Positions 43,033 through 53,900 are shown, numbered from the stretch's first letter. The stretch: DNA of 64,000 bases from Eubacterium sp. AF22-8LB (GCF_003458715.1 NZ_QRVI01000007.1:1-64000), one strand, 5' to 3'. Made by a program: numbers and translations. Notes: generated from the letters alone by a model not told the origin.

Positions 43033-44254
43033 AATATTTTTTTAATTGATATTGAGCATTATAATAAAGCTCATTACAATCCAATTCTTTAAACACATCA
43101 AGCACATCATCCAGGCCTGAAATCAGCTTATAATCATGAATTTTGGATAGTGGAATCCAATTGGATTCCTCATTTTTGTTTCCATTAAACACATTCGTCT
43201 TATATAAGAAAACAATATGTCTACAACCATCACTCGATGTAAATTGTTTTGTTCCACAAAGCTTTAATTGATCAACATCCAAACCTGTTTTCTCTTTCAC
43301 ACCATGAATCGCTGATTGAACAAAAGATTCACCAAGCTCAATATGACCTGTTGGCAACGTATATCCATTTGGATTCTGTTGTTCTTGTACAAGAACATTT
43401 CCTTTATCGTCTTGAATCATGACCATGTTTGTTAATTCACAGAATTCTGCATTCTTATTTGCACTCAATCTTCGTTTTTCAATAGCCAATCTTCCATCGG
43501 CTACAATATTACGAATCTCAGTAGAAATACGACGTTCTGGGAAGGCCCTTGAAATATGTTTTTTTGCTTCTAAAGAGAAGTTATCCAAACTATTCTGTAA
43601 TTCTTCAATACGCTCTGATAAATCTGGACGAGACAGCATCCATTCTTGGAAAGCTTCTTGGGCTTCTTGAACACGCAACTGACTTTCTGCTTCGAAATCC
43701 TTTTTAAAAGCCTCCATCTGTGTTTGTACCTTTTGGAATACTTTCTTGCGGCAAAGCAAGGCAAGTACAGTAAATACACAGTCAATGCCAAAGCCAATTG
43801 TAAAGGCAGATAAGAAACTCATTAATGCCGTAAATGGAATATCTAAAACAATATCTTGAATAATAGGATGAATGATATAAACAACTACAATGGACATAAT
43901 GCCAAATAAAGTTGAATTCAACAAACAAACACGACCATTGATATTCATGAATCGTTCGGAATAATCCCACCATCTTGTTTTAAACAAAATTTCCATCACC
44001 CAACTTGTAATATATTCCAAGGTACTTGTAATAATAACACCAAGAATAAACACAAGGATTGGATAATCCTTCACAAATAATAATGGGTATAATACTAATA
44101 AAGCACCAAATCCATAAATTGGACAATATGGTCCATATAAAAAGCCTCGGTTAATAAACTTCTTTGCCGGAATTCCACAATATAAATCTTCGCATACCCA
44201 TCCTAGAAAGGCATACAAAATAAAATATGCATAAGCATATACAAATTCCATCAT
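43031..44254 (-). CDS. CmpB-like membrane protein fused to an atypical NUDIX domain
   Basis: A 407-residue fusion. Residues 1-170 are a membrane domain with about five or six helices and the GWVCEDLY, INRGFLYGPYCPIYGFG and WWDYSERFMNINGRVCL motifs of the family annotated as putative ABC transporter permease (CmpB). Residues 172-265 form a charged helical linker, and 270-390 look like a NUDIX hydrolase. In the NUDIX box, G303, E309, E321 and G324 are kept, but the canonical Arg-Glu is His317-Gly318 and the second Glu is Lys322, so pyrophosphatase activity is doubtful. Its ATG overlaps the stop of the dehydratase-like gene by four bases (ATGA), tying it to that operon. Confidence 0.78.
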   Translation of the reverse strand: MMEFVYAYAYFILYAFLGWVCEDLYCGIPAKKFINRGFLYGPYCPIYGFGALLVLYPLLFVKDYPILVFILGVIITSTLEYITSWVMEILFKTRWWDYSERFMNINGRVCLLNSTLFGIMSIVVVYIIHPIIQDIVLDIPFTALMSFLSAFTIGFGIDCVFTVLALLCRKKVFQKVQTQMEAFKKDFEAESQLRVQEAQEAFQEWMLSRPDLSERIEELQNSLDNFSLEAKKHISRAFPERRISTEIRNIVADGRLAIEKRRLSANKNAEFCELTNMVMIQDDKGNVLVQEQQNPNGYTLPTGHIELGESFVQSAIHGVKEKTGLDVDQLKLCGTKQFTSSDGCRHIVFLYKTNVFNGNKNEESNWIPLSKIHDYKLISGLDDVLDVFKELDCNELYYNAQYQLKKY

Positions 44255-45507
44255 ACACTCGCCTTCATTTCTGCACTTAACTTGGCATTCGCCAACATCA
44301 AACGAATACGATTTTCCTGATTGACCTTCGATGCACTTGGATCATAGTCAATCGCTACAATATTAGCTTCAGGATATTGATCCTTAATTTTACGAACCAT
44401 TCCTTTAGCTACAATATGATTCGGCAAGCAACCAAATGGCTGCGCACTAATAATATTTGAAGCACCTGATTTAATCAATGAAACAACTTCACCTGTTAAA
44501 AGCCATCCTTCACCCATTTTTACACCTGGGTCAATAAAGGCTTTTCCATTTTCAATCACTTCACTAAAATCATCCGGCACATTAAATGTCCCATCCTTTT
44601 TTACCATATCTCTAAACGTTTTCTGCATACGCATAATAACATCCTTTACTATATTGTATATATAGTGATTTTTCGCATGCATATGATAGTATTCATAGTC
44701 AATAATTGAATTTTCAACGCAATATAGTGCAAAATCCATAACACCTGAAAGCACAGGTTCAAAGCCCTCTTCAATTAAATAATCTTCTAAATGCTGATTT
44801 CCTAACGGAGAGTACTTCATATAGATTTCTCCAACGATTCCAATACGAATCTTTGTCTGAGTACGATCTTGTGGAATAGCCTTAAACATTTCAATCATCT
44901 TTTTATAAATACGCTTTGATTGTTTATAAGAACCATGCTCAAATGTTGGAATTAGTTCATCGATAAATTGATTTACCGCTTTATCTGTAGCTCCTTTTTC
45001 AAGTTCATAAGGCTTTACCTGATTGCTTAACCACATCAATGCATCCCCATATAAAGCTCCATACAATACGCGAAGAATCAAAGACATAGTAAATTCAACA
45101 TTACTGCCTTTTTCAAGTCCACTCGCATTGGCCGATAAACAAGGAATGTGTTGCCATCCTTCCATAGCCAAGGCCTTTCTTAATAATGAAAGATAATTAC
45201 TGGCACGACACCCTCCTGCCGTTTGTGTAATAGCACAAGCTACATGATTCATATCATATTTACCACTCTTTAGAGCATCAATCATTTGTCCAATCACCAA
45301 CAAAGCCGGATAACAAGTATCATTATGCACGTGTGCCAATCCTTCTTCACGAACCTGCTCTCCTTCATTGGTTAAAACTTCTAATTTATATCCACTCTTC
45401 GCAAAGACTGGTGTCAATAAGCGAAAATGAATGGGAAGCATAGAAGGAACTAAAATTGTGTAATCCTTCTTCATATCAGAATTAAATAATGTGTATTCTA
45501 AGCTCAA
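44251..45507 (-). CDS. 2-hydroxyacyl-CoA dehydratase-like protein
   Basis: A 418-residue protein related to the HgdB/HadC-type dehydratase subunits, matching the C-terminal third of the very large (about 1400 aa) activase-related proteins of other Bacillota. Candidate cluster ligands are cysteines in HNDTCYPAL, HVACAITQTAGGCRAS and FGCLPNH. The start is TTG with AGGAG seven bases upstream, inside the end of the activase gene, two bases after its stop. This independent start argues that it is a genuine separate subunit rather than a frameshift product. The substrate is unknown. Confidence 0.83.
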   Translation of the reverse strand: MSLEYTLFNSDMKKDYTILVPSMLPIHFRLLTPVFAKSGYKLEVLTNEGEQVREEGLAHVHNDTCYPALLVIGQMIDALKSGKYDMNHVACAITQTAGGCRASNYLSLLRKALAMEGWQHIPCLSANASGLEKGSNVEFTMSLILRVLYGALYGDALMWLSNQVKPYELEKGATDKAVNQFIDELIPTFEHGSYKQSKRIYKKMIEMFKAIPQDRTQTKIRIGIVGEIYMKYSPLGNQHLEDYLIEEGFEPVLSGVMDFALYCVENSIIDYEYYHMHAKNHYIYNIVKDVIMRMQKTFRDMVKKDGTFNVPDDFSEVIENGKAFIDPGVKMGEGWLLTGEVVSLIKSGASNIISAQPFGCLPNHIVAKGMVRKIKDQYPEANIVAIDYDPSASKVNQENRIRLMLANAKLSAEMKASV

Positions 45508-45509
45508 CT

Positions 45510-48428
45510 TTATGCTCCTTTCTGTTGGGCAATTGCCTCTTTTAAGGAACGCAAACGAATTTTTGCCGCACCCAAATTATCAATTTCATCAATTTTGATC
45601 TGTGTATAAAATTTATTTCCATCCTTTAATATATCTCGAACTTCATCACTCGTAATCGCATCAATACCACAGCCAAAGCTTACAAGCTGAATCAAGTTCA
45701 TATCTTTATTTTCAATCACATAGTGTGCTGCCTGATACAATCTGGCATGATATGTCCATTGATTTAACACATTCACTTTATGTTTTGCTTGTCTAGGAAC
45801 ACTTTCCTCACTGACAACCACAAAACCTAACTGTGTCAATAATTGATTCATTTGATGGTTAATTAACGGATCTAAATGATATGGACGTCCACAAAGCACT
45901 ATAATTGGATAATTATTTTCACGTGCGTATTCCACTGCTTTTCGATGTTCTTTTACTAATTGTTCATGAAAAGCTTCATACTCATTCATTGCTGCATTTT
46001 TCGCAATAATAATATCCTTTTCATTAAAATGAATACCCACCTTTTCAAAATGCATACGAATTGCCTTCGCAAAAGTCGCATTGTCATCAAAACTAATAAA
46101 TGGATATACAATCTTTGTCTTATCAAAATCCATATTAGCTGCGATTACTTCTGGATAGTAGGCAACCAATGGACAATTATAATGATTATCCGATTGATGT
46201 TCGTCCACATTATATGTCATGCATGGATAGAAAATCACATCCATACCTTTATCAATCAATTGTTGAATATGTCCATGCACCACTTTTGCAGGGAAACATG
46301 CCGTATCACTTGGAATGCTTTGTTGTCCTGAATGATACATTTCCTTTGTACTTGGTGTTGACCATACAATTTCATAGCCTAAGCTATCAAAGAAACGTGT
46401 CCAGAACGGTAATAGATCATAATTATTTAAAACTAGAGGCATACCAATCTTTTTATCATGCGAAAATTTCTTCTTTTGCGCATTCAACATATCCGTTTTG
46501 ATCTTATATAGATCTGGAAGTTCTTCCTTCTTTGTTTCAACACGATGTACCATCTTATCGCACTTATTTCCCGCAACTAAGCGCGTTCCATCATTGAATG
46601 TATTAATGGTCAATGAACAATGGTTGTTGCAGCCTTGGCAAGCAACAGATTGTGATTTATGCGTAAATTTAACAAGTTGTTCATAATTCAAAATATTACT
46701 TCGAGTACGATGTAATTTTTTTGCGTATAAAGCCGCTCCATAAGCTCCCATTAAAGGGGCAATACTTGGTCGAATGACTTCAAGTCCAAGCTCTTGCTCA
46801 AAGCAACGAAGCACTGAATCATTTTGGAAGGTTCCACCCTGTACAACGATATGCTTTCCAATATCATCTTTATTCTTTGCACGAATCACTTTATACAATG
46901 CGTTCTTTACAACAGATTTACAAAGTCCTGCCGAAATATCTTCAATACTAGCACCATTCTTTTGTGCTTGTTTCACACCTGAATTCATAAATACCGTACA
47001 ACGCGTTCCTAAATCAACTGGATGTTTTGATTTCAAGCCAAGTGTTGCAAATTCTTTCGCATCATATCCAAGTGATTTTGCGAATGTTTCAATGAATGAA
47101 CCACACCCACTTGAACAAGCTTCATTCAACACAATATCATCAATGTGTCCTTCACGAATTTTAAAACATTTTATATCTTGTCCACCAATATCTAGAATGT
47201 AGTCTACTTCTGGATTAAATGAACGTGCGGCCGTATAGTGTGCCATCGTTTCAACAATCCCACCATCCAAATGGAAGGCATGACGCATCAATTCTTCTCC
47301 ATACCCCGTCGCATAGGCTCCATAGATTTTAATATTTGGGTTTGTTTCATAAATCTTTTTTAAGTCTTCCAATACTACATCGAGTGGATTTCCTTTATTT
47401 GATGTATACGAATCATATAAAATCGCATCATTTTCATCGAGTAAAACCAATTTTGTGGTAGTAGAACCAGAATCAATTCCTAAATACGCTTTGCCTGCAT
47501 AATCCTTTAACTTGGCATACTTTGCATCATGCGATTTATGACGCTCAATAAATTTTTGATAATCTTCTTCACTTTCAAATAAAGGCTTTGATTCTGCCAA
47601 TTTAGCCGGTGCATGCACCAAGTCCTCTAGTATTTTATACAACTCATTATATGTATATTCTTTATCTGCACAAAGCGCTGTTCCTAAAGCCACAAAGTTA
47701 ATTGCCGTTTCAGGACAGTTTACCTGCACATCTGTCAATTTTAAAGTTTCAACGAATCGGTTTCTTAAGCCACTCATAAAGTAAAGTGGTCCACCTAAAA
47801 ATAGAATATTTCCTTCGATTTTTCTTCCTTGTGCAAGCGAAGTAATTGTCTGATCCACAACCGCTTGAAATATACTTGCACATAAATCACATTTATCCAC
47901 ACCTTGATTAATTAATGGTTGAATATCTGTTTTCGCAAATACACCACATCGTGATGCGATTGGATATAAGCGATGATAGTTTAAGCTAGCTTCGTTCATT
48001 TCTTCCAATGACATATTTAATAAGGTTGCCATTTGATCAATAAAAGCACCTGTCCCTCCAGCACAAGTAGAGTTCATTCTTTGTTCTACACTTCCTTGAA
48101 AGAAAAGAATTTTCGCATCTTCTCCGCCAAGCTCAATAGCACAATCTGTTTCTGGATATAATTTAGAAACGCCTGTTGCACTTGCGAACACTTCTTGAAC
48201 AAAAGGTAATTCCCCTTGCTCACAAAGTCCTAAGGCACCAGATCCACTGATTGCGAATTTAAATGGTTCCTTTGTATATTTTTTTAATTCTATTAATTTA
48301 TCTAAAGCCTTTTGGCGCACTTGCGCCTTGTGCCTTTCATAACTTTTATAACAGATTTGGTTATTTTCATCTATAACAACCGCTTTGATTGTTGTACTTC
48401 CAATGTCGAATCCTATACGATAACCCAT
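45510..48428 (-). CDS. Acyl-CoA dehydratase activase with two ASKHA domains
   Basis: An ATP-driven electron donor of the BadF/BadG/HgdC family, about 972 residues. Two ASKHA domains are fused: the first (residues 2-255; FDIGSTTIKA, IELGGEDAK, NSTCAGGTG, ASRCGVF) and the second (315-570; GIDSGSTTTK, LDIGGQDIK, EACSSGCGS, GTRCTVF). Each has the cysteine pair that in HgdC binds the shared [4Fe-4S] cluster (C122/C161 and C438/C477). A CxxCxxxC motif (C597, C600, C604) and a DUF2229-type domain follow. The open frame's first ATG (48440) is part of the GGAGGAG site; the ATG at 48428 is preferred. It leads a three-gene operon. Confidence 0.87.
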   Translation of the reverse strand: MGYRIGFDIGSTTIKAVVIDENNQICYKSYERHKAQVRQKALDKLIELKKYTKEPFKFAISGSGALGLCEQGELPFVQEVFASATGVSKLYPETDCAIELGGEDAKILFFQGSVEQRMNSTCAGGTGAFIDQMATLLNMSLEEMNEASLNYHRLYPIASRCGVFAKTDIQPLINQGVDKCDLCASIFQAVVDQTITSLAQGRKIEGNILFLGGPLYFMSGLRNRFVETLKLTDVQVNCPETAINFVALGTALCADKEYTYNELYKILEDLVHAPAKLAESKPLFESEEDYQKFIERHKSHDAKYAKLKDYAGKAYLGIDSGSTTTKLVLLDENDAILYDSYTSNKGNPLDVVLEDLKKIYETNPNIKIYGAYATGYGEELMRHAFHLDGGIVETMAHYTAARSFNPEVDYILDIGGQDIKCFKIREGHIDDIVLNEACSSGCGSFIETFAKSLGYDAKEFATLGLKSKHPVDLGTRCTVFMNSGVKQAQKNGASIEDISAGLCKSVVKNALYKVIRAKNKDDIGKHIVVQGGTFQNDSVLRCFEQELGLEVIRPSIAPLMGAYGAALYAKKLHRTRSNILNYEQLVKFTHKSQSVACQGCNNHCSLTINTFNDGTRLVAGNKCDKMVHRVETKKEELPDLYKIKTDMLNAQKKKFSHDKKIGMPLVLNNYDLLPFWTRFFDSLGYEIVWSTPSTKEMYHSGQQSIPSDTACFPAKVVHGHIQQLIDKGMDVIFYPCMTYNVDEHQSDNHYNCPLVAYYPEVIAANMDFDKTKIVYPFISFDDNATFAKAIRMHFEKVGIHFNEKDIIIAKNAAMNEYEAFHEQLVKEHRKAVEYARENNYPIIVLCGRPYHLDPLINHQMNQLLTQLGFVVVSEESVPRQAKHKVNVLNQWTYHARLYQAAHYVIENKDMNLIQLVSFGCGIDAITSDEVRDILKDGNKFYTQIKIDEIDNLGAAKIRLRSLKEAIAQQKGA

Positions 48429-48460
48429 AATCTCCTCCATTTTCTTTTTTTATCAGTATT

Positions 48461-48466
48461 ATTATA
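48461..48466 (-). promoter_or_regulatory. Likely -10 box of the activase operon
   Basis: A perfect minus-strand TATAAT 33 bases before the start codon. The element at -35 (CATGAA) is a poor match. Confidence 0.45.
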
Positions 48467-48607
48467 CTCATTTTTCAATTATTTTCATGTATTCAAATGA
48501 AAATAACGACAACTTATAAAATATGTTCACTTTGTTGTAGATTATTCGTCCTAAAACATATATCATTAAATTAACAAATAGTTAACAAGTTCAATACACA
48601 GGATTGT

Positions 48608-48613
48608 TATAAT
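48608..48613 (+). promoter_or_regulatory. Extended -10 box of the UMF1 transporter gene
   Basis: TGTTATAAT with an extended TG lies in the intergenic region. Its start would be near 48620, leaving a leader under 20 bases. About 200 bases separate the two divergent genes; apart from the two -10 boxes I see nothing else in them. Confidence 0.5.
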
Positions 48614-48638
48614 TATTTTTGGAAAGTTGGTAAATCAA

Positions 48639-49874
48639 ATGAAAAACAAATTAACAAAACTTGAATTCAAGTGGATTTGTTACGACATGGGAAACTCTGC
48701 CTTTATTTTATTAGTCGCAACAATTCTTCCTATTTATTTTAATTATCTTTCAAGCTCACAAGGTGTAGCTGAACACAACTACTTAAGTTATTGGAGCTAT
48801 GCAGCCAGTCTTTCAACATTGATTGTTGCACTTGCTGGTCCAATCCTAGGAACATTAGCTGATTATAAAGATCACAAGAAAAAAATCTTCTTAACAACCG
48901 CAATGCTTGGAGCATTAGCCCTTGCATGCTTCTGGATTCCTAGTTCTTGGTTTGCGTTTCTAGTACTATTTATAGCTGCAAAGGTTGCTTACTCATTATC
49001 TTTGATAGTATACGATTCAATGTTAACGGACATCACTACAGAAAATAGAATGGATGCTGTGAGTTCCAAAGGATATGCTTGGGGATATATTGGTAGTGTT
49101 GTTCCATTTATTATTAGTTTAGTCTTTGTATTAATGTATGACAAAATGGGCATGACATTAAAGACAGCTATGATGATTGCCTTTATTTTAAATGCTGTGT
49201 GGTGGATTGCCTTTACACTTCCTTTAGTAAAAAGCTACAAACAAAAATACTATATTGAACCAGAAGCACATCCGGCTTTGGATACTTTTACTCGTTTAAA
49301 AGACACTTTAATGAAGGCAAAGGAACAAAAGAAAGTCTTCTTATTCCTACTAGCATTCTTCTTCTATATTGATGGTGTTTATACCATCATTGATATGGCT
49401 ACCGCATATGGTACAAGTTTAGGATTAAATACAACTGGACTTCTATTAGCCTTATTGTTGACACAAATTGTTGCCTTCCCTGCAAGTTTAACATTTGCGG
49501 TATTATCGAAAACAAAAAACACAGCTTCATTAATTAAAGTCGCAATCATCGCATACTTCTTAATTGCCTTATTTGCCGTACAATTGGATAAGCAATGGGA
49601 ATTCTGGGTATTAGCAGTTGCGGTTGGATGTTTCCAAGGTGGTATTCAAGCTTTATCTAGATCATACTTCGCAAAAATCATTCCAGAAAATGCCAGCGGT
49701 GAATACTTCGGACTATTCGATATCTGTGGTAAAGGCGCTAGCTTTTTAGGAACTATGCTGATTGGTGTTGTAACACAAATTACAGGTAAACAAAACTTAG
49801 GTGTTGCCGCTCTCTCTATCATGTTTGTGGTTGGATATTTCATTTTCAATAAAGTCTCTAAAATGGACGACTAA
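48639..49874 (+). CDS. MFS transporter of the UMF1 (Atg22-like) family
   Basis: A polytopic transporter of about 411 residues with twelve helices. The start FKWICYDMGNSAFILLVATILPIYF and the QALSRSYFAKIIPENASGEYFG block near residue 345 are characteristic of the UMF1 group, which relates to yeast vacuolar amino acid exporter Atg22. An amino acid efflux role is possible but unproven. The frame opens at TTG 48627, which has no space for a ribosome binding site; the ATG at 48639 has a weak GGAAAG 12 bases upstream, so the start is not certain. Confidence 0.85.
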   Translation: MKNKLTKLEFKWICYDMGNSAFILLVATILPIYFNYLSSSQGVAEHNYLSYWSYAASLSTLIVALAGPILGTLADYKDHKKKIFLTTAMLGALALACFWIPSSWFAFLVLFIAAKVAYSLSLIVYDSMLTDITTENRMDAVSSKGYAWGYIGSVVPFIISLVFVLMYDKMGMTLKTAMMIAFILNAVWWIAFTLPLVKSYKQKYYIEPEAHPALDTFTRLKDTLMKAKEQKKVFLFLLAFFFYIDGVYTIIDMATAYGTSLGLNTTGLLLALLLTQIVAFPASLTFAVLSKTKNTASLIKVAIIAYFLIALFAVQLDKQWEFWVLAVAVGCFQGGIQALSRSYFAKIIPENASGEYFGLFDICGKGASFLGTMLIGVVTQITGKQNLGVAALSIMFVVGYFIFNKVSKMDD

Positions 49875-49883
49875 AAAAATGGA

Positions 49884-49915
49884 CTGTACTTCAAAAGTAC
49901 AGCCTTTTCTTTTAA
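49884..49915. terminator. Bidirectional terminator
   Basis: CTGTACTT (49884-49891) pairs with AAGTACAG (49895-49902). T-rich tracts follow on both strands (TTTTCTTTT on plus, ATTTTTTT on minus), so it can serve both convergent genes. Confidence 0.8.
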
Positions 49916-50868
49916 TCCACTTTCATTACCATTTTTACAATTCCATACATTGCAGCATATAAGACGGCAGCAACCGGCCAGATTATATAGGTTAAATCCC
50001 ATTGCTTAGTCCATAAGCTCCAACCAAGATAAACAGCTGTTACAAGACACCAATATGCACCTGTGAATGTTTCAGTTTTCTTCTTTGCGAGCTTTTCTTT
50101 TTTCGTATAATCACCTTCTTGCAGCAATGTATCATAGCTACTTTTTATCGTAGAAACACGAATTAGAATATTCACGCCAATGGAAACCAAAATTAGTAAT
50201 ACAGCTAAACATAATGTACACACATAATCAGATGCTTCCATGCAACCTGCAATGATCAACGGAATTACCGATAGGATACATAGAACAACACCGCATGCTA
50301 GACAGAAAGAATAATGTTCTTGATAGTTTTGATTCTTTTCTTTGACAAATCCTGTTACACCATATTCTGTTTCAAAGGGTTCTTGTTCCAAATATTGCAA
50401 AGGACTCAATTTAATTCCTGTTTTAATGAAGATAAATACTGCAAGTGCAACCATACCTAATAATGTGGTACACGCAATACCAATAGTTAAGCCATTATTG
50501 AAAGTTGAAACTAAGAACAAAGGAATTGGACTTAGGATACATAATGTTGTCGCATTCGCAAGCATAGGTGCTGCTTTTTTCTTTTCATCCATATATGCAT
50601 TTGCTTCTTCCATACTCACACGATGTAATTCACAATCTGTATCGCATATTGTCTCTGTATTTTCTTTTTCGATTTCATCTTTTAACAAGTAATCTGTACT
50701 CACTCCAAATAAGTCAGCCAACTGAATGATCTTTTTTAAATCTGGAATAGCTCCTGCACTTTCCCACTTTGAAACGGATTGTCTAGATACACCTAGTTTT
50801 TGTGCAAGATCTTCTTGTGTCCACCCATTCTTCTTTCTTTCTTCAATTATTTTATCGGCTAGAATCAT
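49912..50868 (-). CDS. XRE-family regulator with membrane domain
   Basis: 318 residues: an N-terminal helix-turn-helix of the Cro/C1 type (about residues 5-60; WTQEDLAQKLGVSRQSVSKWE) followed by a linker and a membrane part with about six helices (two near 105-150, two near 190-235, two near 275-315). Such proteins tether a DNA-binding domain to the membrane and often sense envelope stress or antimicrobial agents. It is monocistronic. AAGGAGGAAGAACT precedes the ATG. A GGTTG-N8-CAACC inverted repeat lies about 40 bases upstream and could be an autoregulatory operator. Confidence 0.85.
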   Translation of the reverse strand: MILADKIIEERKKNGWTQEDLAQKLGVSRQSVSKWESAGAIPDLKKIIQLADLFGVSTDYLLKDEIEKENTETICDTDCELHRVSMEEANAYMDEKKKAAPMLANATTLCILSPIPLFLVSTFNNGLTIGIACTTLLGMVALAVFIFIKTGIKLSPLQYLEQEPFETEYGVTGFVKEKNQNYQEHYSFCLACGVVLCILSVIPLIIAGCMEASDYVCTLCLAVLLILVSIGVNILIRVSTIKSSYDTLLQEGDYTKKEKLAKKKTETFTGAYWCLVTAVYLGWSLWTKQWDLTYIIWPVAAVLYAAMYGIVKMVMKVD

Positions 50869-50963
50869 AGTTCTTCCTCCTTAGCCAAAGTCTACTAAAA
50901 TTTGCGGTTGCATTCCACCAACCTGGCTTGTCAATTTATCAATTATCAGTTGCATAGTACTAG

Positions 50964-50990
50964 AAAAGACTTGAATTCAAATCAAGTCTT
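50964..50990 (-). terminator. Terminator of the histidine kinase gene
   Basis: AAGACTTGA and TCAAGTCTT form a 9-bp stem around a 7-base loop, followed by a short TTTT run. Confidence 0.65.
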
Positions 50991-50993
50991 TAT

Positions 50994-53900
50994 CTATGCC
51001 ACATATTTTCTTAATACATGATTAAGTTTTTGTTCATCAATTGGTTTTGAGATTGAATCATTCATAATCGTTTGATCAATTGTATATTCTGATTGTGCAC
51101 TCATTGCGACAATTGGAATGGATGGATTGATTTTTCGAATGCATTTAGCCGCTTCATCCCCATTCATTTTTGGCATCATAATATCCATCAAAATCAAAGA
51201 ATACTTATTTGGTTCTTCCTTAACTTTTTCTACAGCATCTATACCATTCCATGCCTTATCTACATTGGCATGTACGGCATTCAAATAAAACTCAGCCACT
51301 TCCATATTGATTTCATTATCTTCTACTAAAAGAATTCTTTTATCCTTTAAATCCAATTTTGAAGTATCTTGTTTTTCTTTTTTAGAATTATCCAATTGGT
51401 AAGTAAGAACGACCTTAATTTGTGTACCTACTCCAACTTCACTTTTTACTTCAATACTTCCACCAAGCTTATCCACTAAGCCCTTCACAATCGACATACC
51501 TAAGCCAGTGCCTTCATACCTAGTTCTAGCATCTTGTTTAGCTTGTGAAAAAGGCGTAAACAAATGATTTTCAATATAATCTTCACTCATACCAATTCCT
51601 GTGTCTTTGATTTCAAACTCAAATGTAGCTTGTGAATTATCACTAGACACTTCTCGAACAAATGCATCAATCGTACCATTCGGTTTGTTGTACTTTATCG
51701 CATTCGTTAATAGATTTACAAGAATTCGTCTTAGTTGCAGTGCATCTCCAATTAAATGTGTATGCATTATATTATTCATATGCTTGTGATATGTAATATT
51801 TTGAAGCGATACTTGGGCATCAATCAAACTATTCATTTCTTCAACCAAATGATTTAGATCAAATGGCTCATTCACAATTTCCATATGGTTTGATTCTAAT
51901 TTCGACATATTTAAAACATCTTCTACCAATTCATTTAAGTGTTTCGTCAAAATCTCCATCTTATTTAAAGAATCATCCAATTTATCCATATCACCCCAGT
52001 TTTTGCGAATAATTTGCATCATTCCTAAGATACCATTGATTGGTGTACGAATATCATGGCTCATGCGATTCATAAAATCTGTTTTAGCTTTACTTTCTAA
52101 ATCTGCTTTTTGATATGCCAATTGAAGTTGTTTCTTTTCTCTATCATCCTTTTCGTGGAATGCAGATGTATTTCTAAATAGTATAATTGCTCGAACAATC
52201 ATACGTTCATTTTGTATGTCCACATCATAAATTACATCTTCACTCATCAATATCATTTCTTGAACCCAGATTACACGATCATCTGGCATTTGAATTTGAT
52301 ATTCAACCGTAACATGTTTATCCCCAGCCTTATAGCGATCCAATAAGCTTTGACACGATTCTACGATTCCAAAACTTCCCAAACAATCTTTTAACACTTT
52401 ATATTTCCATTGTTTAAAATATGCTTCATATGCACAAGGCAACACTGGTTTTCTATCCTCTGCCATATATTTATCATAAATACCATCTATCTGATTCTGT
52501 GTTAAGTTTACAGAAAAGATAGATTGTGCCATATTCATTAAAGCTTCAATATAGTTCGCATTTTCTAAGATAGATTGTTTCAATTGATCATAATAACGCA
52601 TCAATTGTTTCTTTTCATCCATTTCTATTGTGTCATAATATATTTTGAAGCCTAGCACAAAATGATGAAGATTATTTTTTTCATCACCATCTAAATAGAC
52701 TGCTATGATTTTCCCTTTTACTTGCGTATCTTTAATTTGATGACAATACGGAATCTCTAATACTGGATTTTCTTTTGTAAGTTTCTGATTTAAATAATCC
52801 AGTTGTAGCACATGACGATACTCTTTTTTCTGATTCTCTTCAAACAACTCATTTAAAACTTGTTCGATTGCACCTGAATAACTGCCATCCTCTGCTAAGA
52901 AAAAGGAATAGCTGGCACGCAAAGTAAAATACGCATCTGTTTGAGCATCACAATAGATACAATCTGAAAAATGATACCCTTTATCTTTTAATTGTTGTAT
53001 AACACACAGAATCAAATTCCGTTTCTCTGTAGCCTCTTTGATTTTTGCCTGGTTTTTATCAATATACATATTTTTATCCGCCTGACAAAATAATTCACGC
53101 ATTGTAAATCCTGAAAAATCATTTGAATATGCATAACCTGCTGCAAAGCTTAATGGTATTTCCGAACCGTTTTCACATACTCTTTTAACACTTTCTAGAT
53201 TCCTTGTTACATCTTCTTTCGTCACATCTTTGAAGAAGGCAATAAATTCATCTCCGCCATAACGACCCACAAATTGATTCACATCAACACCTTTACGTAA
53301 GCATTTCGCAAAAGAGTTAATATATAGATCTCCTCGTTCGTGTCCTTGTTGGTTGTTGATGATTCTTAGATTATTTAAATCAAATACGCAAATTGCTGTA
53401 TATGGTTCAACTTCTAAAGTTAAAATCTCTTCACATTTATTTTTATTTGGCAAACCTGTTGCCTCATCTAAATACACCTTATTCTTGAGCTCACGATTGA
53501 TTTTCGCATAACGCAAAGCCTTAAGTAGTTCATACAAAATCATAAAAACGAGAATCACAATATCAATAACTGTCAGCACTTCAAATTGTTTCAGCCTTGT
53601 CGCAATTCTTTGCGCATAAGACTCTGCAAGACCTGTAGCCACATCACATAAGTTAAAAAATATTTCACTCTTTTGAATAATATTCGTATTCGCATAGCCA
53701 ACTTGACGAACAAGATAGATTTCCTGCTTTAAAGAATCATAATATGTATCCAATTCTTTCATCTTCATTTGAAATGCCTTGTCATCTAGTGAAACCAAAT
53801 TTAATTCATCACTTCCAAAACGAAGACCTTTAATATATTCATCCACATCGGCAATCATTTCCTCCTGTGGCATGCCTGCATCTTCTAGCTTAATAATTCG

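Noticed and set aside
44251..48428. Frameshift splitting one giant activase gene
   Set aside because: The downstream gene has its own AGGAG seven bases before a TTG start and the upstream one ends with a normal stop; the junction is a 2-base gap typical of coupled genes. It looks like a true split.
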